In this document: in pieces, positions 60,601 to 64,000 of the stretch
Layout: each line of letters starts with the position of its first letter
How positions within the stretch are numbered: the stretch's first letter is position 1
Source: Stachybotrys elegans
Lineage: Eukaryota > Ascomycota > Sordariomycetes > Hypocreales > Stachybotryaceae
Direction: 5' to 3'
DNA: 64,000 bases
Assembly: GCA_020746835.1 (NCBI GenBank)
Contig: JAGPNK010000031.1
Coordinates: forward strand, 1 to 64,000
Notes under the pieces: generated by a model
Told to the model about the DNA's origin: nothing
What the model saw: only the letters and a program-made list of their open reading frames with translations
Database searches by the model: none
Program-made: the position numbers and the translations under genes

Positions 60601-60903
60601 GTCTTACCCAGAAGCAAGGGAAGGCCCGCCCATCCCCACTCCGCTAACCTCTCGAAGCCATTTCGAGAATTGATGATGCCTCACACTTCTTGCATTTCGC
60701 ACTGCCGGCCACACCCACCCGGCGGCTGGCTAACCCCCCAGAGCTCTCAAGCCATGCTCTGGACATATATAACTGGCACCAAGCGCTCCTCCTCCTCATC
60801 TCCTTCCCCTCAACCATTCCACCACTCCTGGTTACACAATTCCTGGCCTTTGTTACCTATTCCCATCACTTCCTGATACCTACCCGTCTACTCGCACAGT
60901 AGA
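57610..60903. other. No supportable gene; possible degenerate coding fragments
   Basis: Frames of 60-146 codons overlap on both strands without splice logic or known motifs. A Ser/Asp/Glu-rich frame (58,198-58,464) and a segment near 59,300-59,640 that reads protein-like in alternating frames (HCDENLVKYFDHTY, then ARFLGFDNTNIMEGT after a stop) could be decayed exons. Pyrimidine-rich runs and a TATA-like site (60,766) belong to the promoter of the next gene. Confidence 0.4.
60766..60772 (+). promoter_or_regulatory. TATA-like box upstream of the 60.9-kb gene
   Basis: TATATAA, 132 bp before the ATG at 60,904. It is followed by a CT-rich stretch (about 60,785-60,830) typical of fungal promoters near the transcription start. 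Confidence 0.45.
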
Positions 60904-61878
60904 ATGGGCCTGTATTACCCCCCGGTGTCTGACTCCGAACCCGAGCCATCGCACAGCCAAGCAGGCGGCATGTTTACCACGCTGGACCTCAATCGAAACT
61001 GCGAAACTCTCCAATTCTCACAGGCTGATACCAATGGCCGCCCGTTGCGACCCAGGGGAAGCAACAACAGCAACAACAGGCGCAGTTCACTGATGCGCTC
61101 TATCACAACCCCAACCTTCAGAATCACTCCAGCAAGCCCACAGGCCGAAACCCCGGCCACACGCTCATCCTCGGGCACAACGTCTGCCACCGCTTCGGCT
61201 ACATCGCTGGGCATACCCCCGGATGCACGGACATGGTCTCTTCGATCTTCCGACCATGTGCTGGCAGACGTGCCCTTCAGCCAGAACTCGACCGGTCGCC
61301 GCCGCGAGGGAGTTAGACTCAAGTGGGCTCGCCTTGTAGGACAGCACAGCATCGTACGTATACCTGCACCTAGGTAGCCTCCTCAGCGCGCTAACTCTTC
61401 TCCCCAAAGGGAAACATTACTCGGTACATCAAGGCCTACATATACTACAATGGCTCATGCGTCCCCATCAATAACGACGACCTTCTGCTGGTCGGCGATC
61501 TGGGTACTGAGGATAAGTCCATCTACTTTGCTATCCGCCATACCATACAGATGAAGTTCATCACCGAGGTCATCCGCAAGACCGACTTTCCCTACCATCA
61601 GCTCGACACCAAGAGATGGGCTTGCCGCTCCTTCTCTGACCTGACTTTGCCCGCCCCGCTCGTCAGGGACATGTCCTTGTTCCAGCAGAAGGATGCGCTC
61701 CTTGTCCTCGTAGTGGACGAGGGGCAGGCGCCCGATCCACTGGTCCTTGAGGCTTACAAAGGTGCGCCATTGCAATGGCACTTTAACGAGTTCTCCTTGT
61801 CCTCGTTTGACTTCAGCAGCTTTGTACGTACGGCCTTGATATCGTTTGGCACGTCCTAACCAGCTCGTCCAGGATTAA
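60904..61878 (+). CDS. Hypothetical protein, three exons
   Basis: Model: join(60904..61353, 61410..61823, 61873..61878). Introns are 56 bp (GTACGT, CTAAC branch region, CAAAG) and 49 bp (GTACGT, CTAAC, TCCAG), all junctions phase 0, giving 289 residues. Without the last splice the protein would end VRTALISFGTS at 61,859. Residues 1-130 are Ser/Thr/Asn-rich and disordered. From about 140 the protein is compact: RLKWARLVGQHSI-GNITRYIKAYIYYNG, then LLLVGDLGTEDKSIYFAIRH and ALLVLVVDEGQAPDPLVLEAYK. No known domain recognised, no signal peptide or membrane segment. A TATA-like box and a CT-rich tract precede it. Intron positions and open exons support a real gene. Confidence 0.6.
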
Positions 61879-64000
61879 ACTCGGCTGAGAAGCATCGCGC
61901 AGGTGTAGTCGGTCTATTTGGAGCAGCTCCAGATACCGCCATAGGACATGGCAGGATAGCAGCCGCTGCAGGGCCCGCCTACAACGGCCGCCACAGTCCG
62001 CTTGGAATCTGTTTAATGGCGGCGCGTTGTACAAGCCTCCCAAGGCAAGGGTCGCAGCGCCGAAGTCAGTACATAGCTTAGTGTTTTCTGGCTCGGGCAC
62101 GCACGATGCGGTTTAGGTCGTGAAGACCATTATGGGTCACAACGTGCCTGGTAATCAAGGATTGAGGTTGTTATTAGATGGCCCATGCATCGCCTGAACT
62201 ACGAGTTCTCAGGCACCAGGCCGAGCCCTGCCAGTTCAAGGTGGCTCTGGCAGTACGCCCAAGATCACATTGCTCAGCAGGGTCGGCTTGGTTACCAGAT
62301 CAGCTTTAGTTCCTCTCTTCAGATAACCCCCAGGTCAATATCAATCGATCAGAATCGCAGCAGGATTATGCCTAGTTGCCAAGCCTTCTTGCCTTAGGTG
62401 GTACATGCACGACAATACGCCATGCATCCTTTGGGCGGGGGCGGGGACATTATCAAGGACCATTCCCAGATTGTGGTGTCGAGTTCACAACCCCCCTGTA
62501 TTCATTGGATTGTCTCTTTTCTCGTGAGACATCCATGTTGGGTGATGCACGGCGTCATCCAACACTCTGCCACGCCCAGCTCCCATTGGTCGGTTGCAGG
62601 GCTGGGGCTGCTTGGTGCGGGCAAGACACCCTGGGTCGAAGCAAGAGAGCACTGGCACACAACCTCGATGGGTATGAAGCTCGCCCTCACGACTTGGGGT
62701 GCCCCTCCCGAAAATCCTCGGAGCGGCAAATAGAATGGCAGGTCGGTCATGAAGTCCACCCTACCACCCCTAACCTGGGTGTGTATCTGGCCACGCGTGC
62801 AGCTGAGCTTCCCTATCCAGGCCCCCTCCATCTTGCCTTGATGAGCTGGTGCCTCTTTGGCTGGCCATGCTGCTGCATGTTGCATGTGGCATAACTACAG
62901 CATAGTCTACCGCCAATCGAGACGCTGGGGCTGACCCTTGTGTGGTCCTGATATGATTCCATGCAGCTCTTCGTGCTTTGGATGCATTACACCAACTGGC
63001 TTGCTGTTGCTGCAGCTTGTATTGGCGGCTTAGAAGCTGACGAAGAATACAGTCGTGTGGTTGGGATGCATGCACGACAACAGACGTGATTTTAGTGCAA
63101 ACACACCCTCGCTTATCCCCAACACTACGTCCATTCGTACGATCAAGTCAAGCTTTGCGCACAAAGAATGTGCACAAGTAACAGATGGGGTTCGGAGTTG
63201 GGACCCTGAACCTTGCTGGCAAGCTGGCCTCTAGCACGGTGGCGTGCAGGGCTTCCAAGCCAGAGTGCAAATCTGTTCCCAGTCAAGTGACGTTCCAATG
63301 CTACCATCTCTGACGATCTGCACCAAGGTTGCAGCAACTACGCAGCCGAAGCGATGGCTAGAATTGGGAATCTGTTCCTGATCGTCCTACCTTTCTCTTA
63401 TCTCGCTCCTATCCGATCTTCATTGAAACAGACAAGCCCAATCATCGAGATTTTGTGCAAGTAAGATTCTCCGTATAGTAGGTGCCCACAGCCGCATCGT
63501 CCTTCCCTTGTCCTTAAGGACTTTATGGTGGCTTTTTTTGATGACAGGGAGGACCTGACAGTTGATATGTCTCAACCAGGCCATGTGCTCCCTGTTCGCC
63601 CATCTCTTAGGCAAACTGAAAAGAGCACAGGCCCCGATTCCTCCACTTCAAGCTCAAATCACGGTGGAGTGCTGGAGGCCCTCCAGCCAGCCCCAACCAC
63701 GAAACATGCTACACATACCGCTCCCCAAACATCAAGCTACAACCAGATACTCCCCTCTAGGTTGGACGTATCGTAGACCAGGGCAATTGTCTGCTGACTT
63801 ACAGAGAAGGGCCATGGCTCGATTGCAGACGGTGGAACTTGTGAGACCAGGGATAAAAAGCCCCCTCAGTAATGTCGATGGAACTCGTAGCAATCGCGAT
63901 ACTATACCAAAAGGCTTCCCTCTAAATCACCGTACGCATGCACAGTCTCTACGCAAAGATGTCTGATCTCTATATGTCGTTGCCCGGGGCCCAGTCATCC
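61879..64000. other. No supportable gene
   Basis: Both strands hold overlapping frames of 60-170 codons rich in Trp, Cys and His, without protein-like motif order or convincing introns. Sequence is GC-normal. No tRNA, rRNA or repeat array was found. The first few hundred bases may be the 3' UTR of the preceding gene. Confidence 0.4.

Noticed and set aside
62376..62894. 172-codon plus frame with antisense partner at 62,502-62,885
   Set aside because: Rich in Trp, Cys and His with no domain logic; three frames are open in the same DNA, which indicates compositional openness rather than a gene.
1..64000. CRISPR array, operons or bacterial-type features
   Set aside because: No regularly spaced identical short repeats; introns, RIP and fungal transposons show a eukaryotic fungal chromosome.

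Overview
The window looks like a filamentous ascomycete (Pezizomycotina) nuclear chromosome, probably from a repeat-rich or subtelomeric region. Protein-coding genes carry short 50-80 bp introns with GT..AG ends and CTAAT/CTRAY-like branch points. One gene encodes the fungal PD-(D/E)XK nuclease-like family. The repeats show the strand-symmetric C-to-T pattern, with TpA enriched and CpA depleted, that repeat-induced point mutation (RIP) leaves in ascomycetes. I cannot name the species.

Layout. Positions 1 to about 40,800 form a very AT-rich block with no credible host gene. It is a nest of RIP-degraded transposable elements. At 1-6,701 lies a minus-strand Ty3/Gypsy chromovirus in which RT, integrase and chromodomain motifs can still be read. 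Further Gypsy pieces occur at 6.7-7.8, 9.4-10.0, 13.4-15.8, 21.2-22.0, 23.8-25.1 and 25.2-31.1 kb. These are interrupted by many copies of an unidentified element of about 1.15-1.4 kb, called 'X' here. X makes 10-14 bp target duplications, always keeps the same CCTCATC end and is truncated from the other end, as if inserted by target-primed reverse transcription. X copies sit inside each other and inside Gypsy genes. There are also a TIR transposon (3,904-4,745), a hAT-like MITE (35,907-36,338), a small TIR element (14,970-15,187), two solo LTRs with 5-bp duplications (2,302-2,512 and 37,778-38,294) and a second unnamed repeat, 'Y'.

At about 40.8-40.9 kb composition switches to ordinary GC. 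The first feature beyond the border is the least degraded full-length X (40,943-42,204), which holds a small open reading frame. From there to about 54.3 kb the DNA is gene-poor, with a perfect 235-bp inverted repeat (45,180/46,324), Gypsy integrase debris, a decayed Copia element (50.25-52.85 kb) and two spliced hypothetical genes (46,639-47,660 and 48,008-49,256). A relic of the first of these lies at about 57.4-57.6 kb.

The best-supported host gene is the minus-strand PD-(D/E)XK nuclease-like gene (55,151-56,781, one intron). A three-exon gene of unknown function lies at 60,904-61,878. I see no supportable gene from 57.6 to 60.9 kb or from 61.9 to 64.0 kb.

The genes do not form an evident pathway. 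The coherent story is the transposon graveyard: long copies are mutated to AT, while most short copies and both solo LTRs keep their GC, as expected if RIP needs a minimum duplication length or if these are the youngest insertions.
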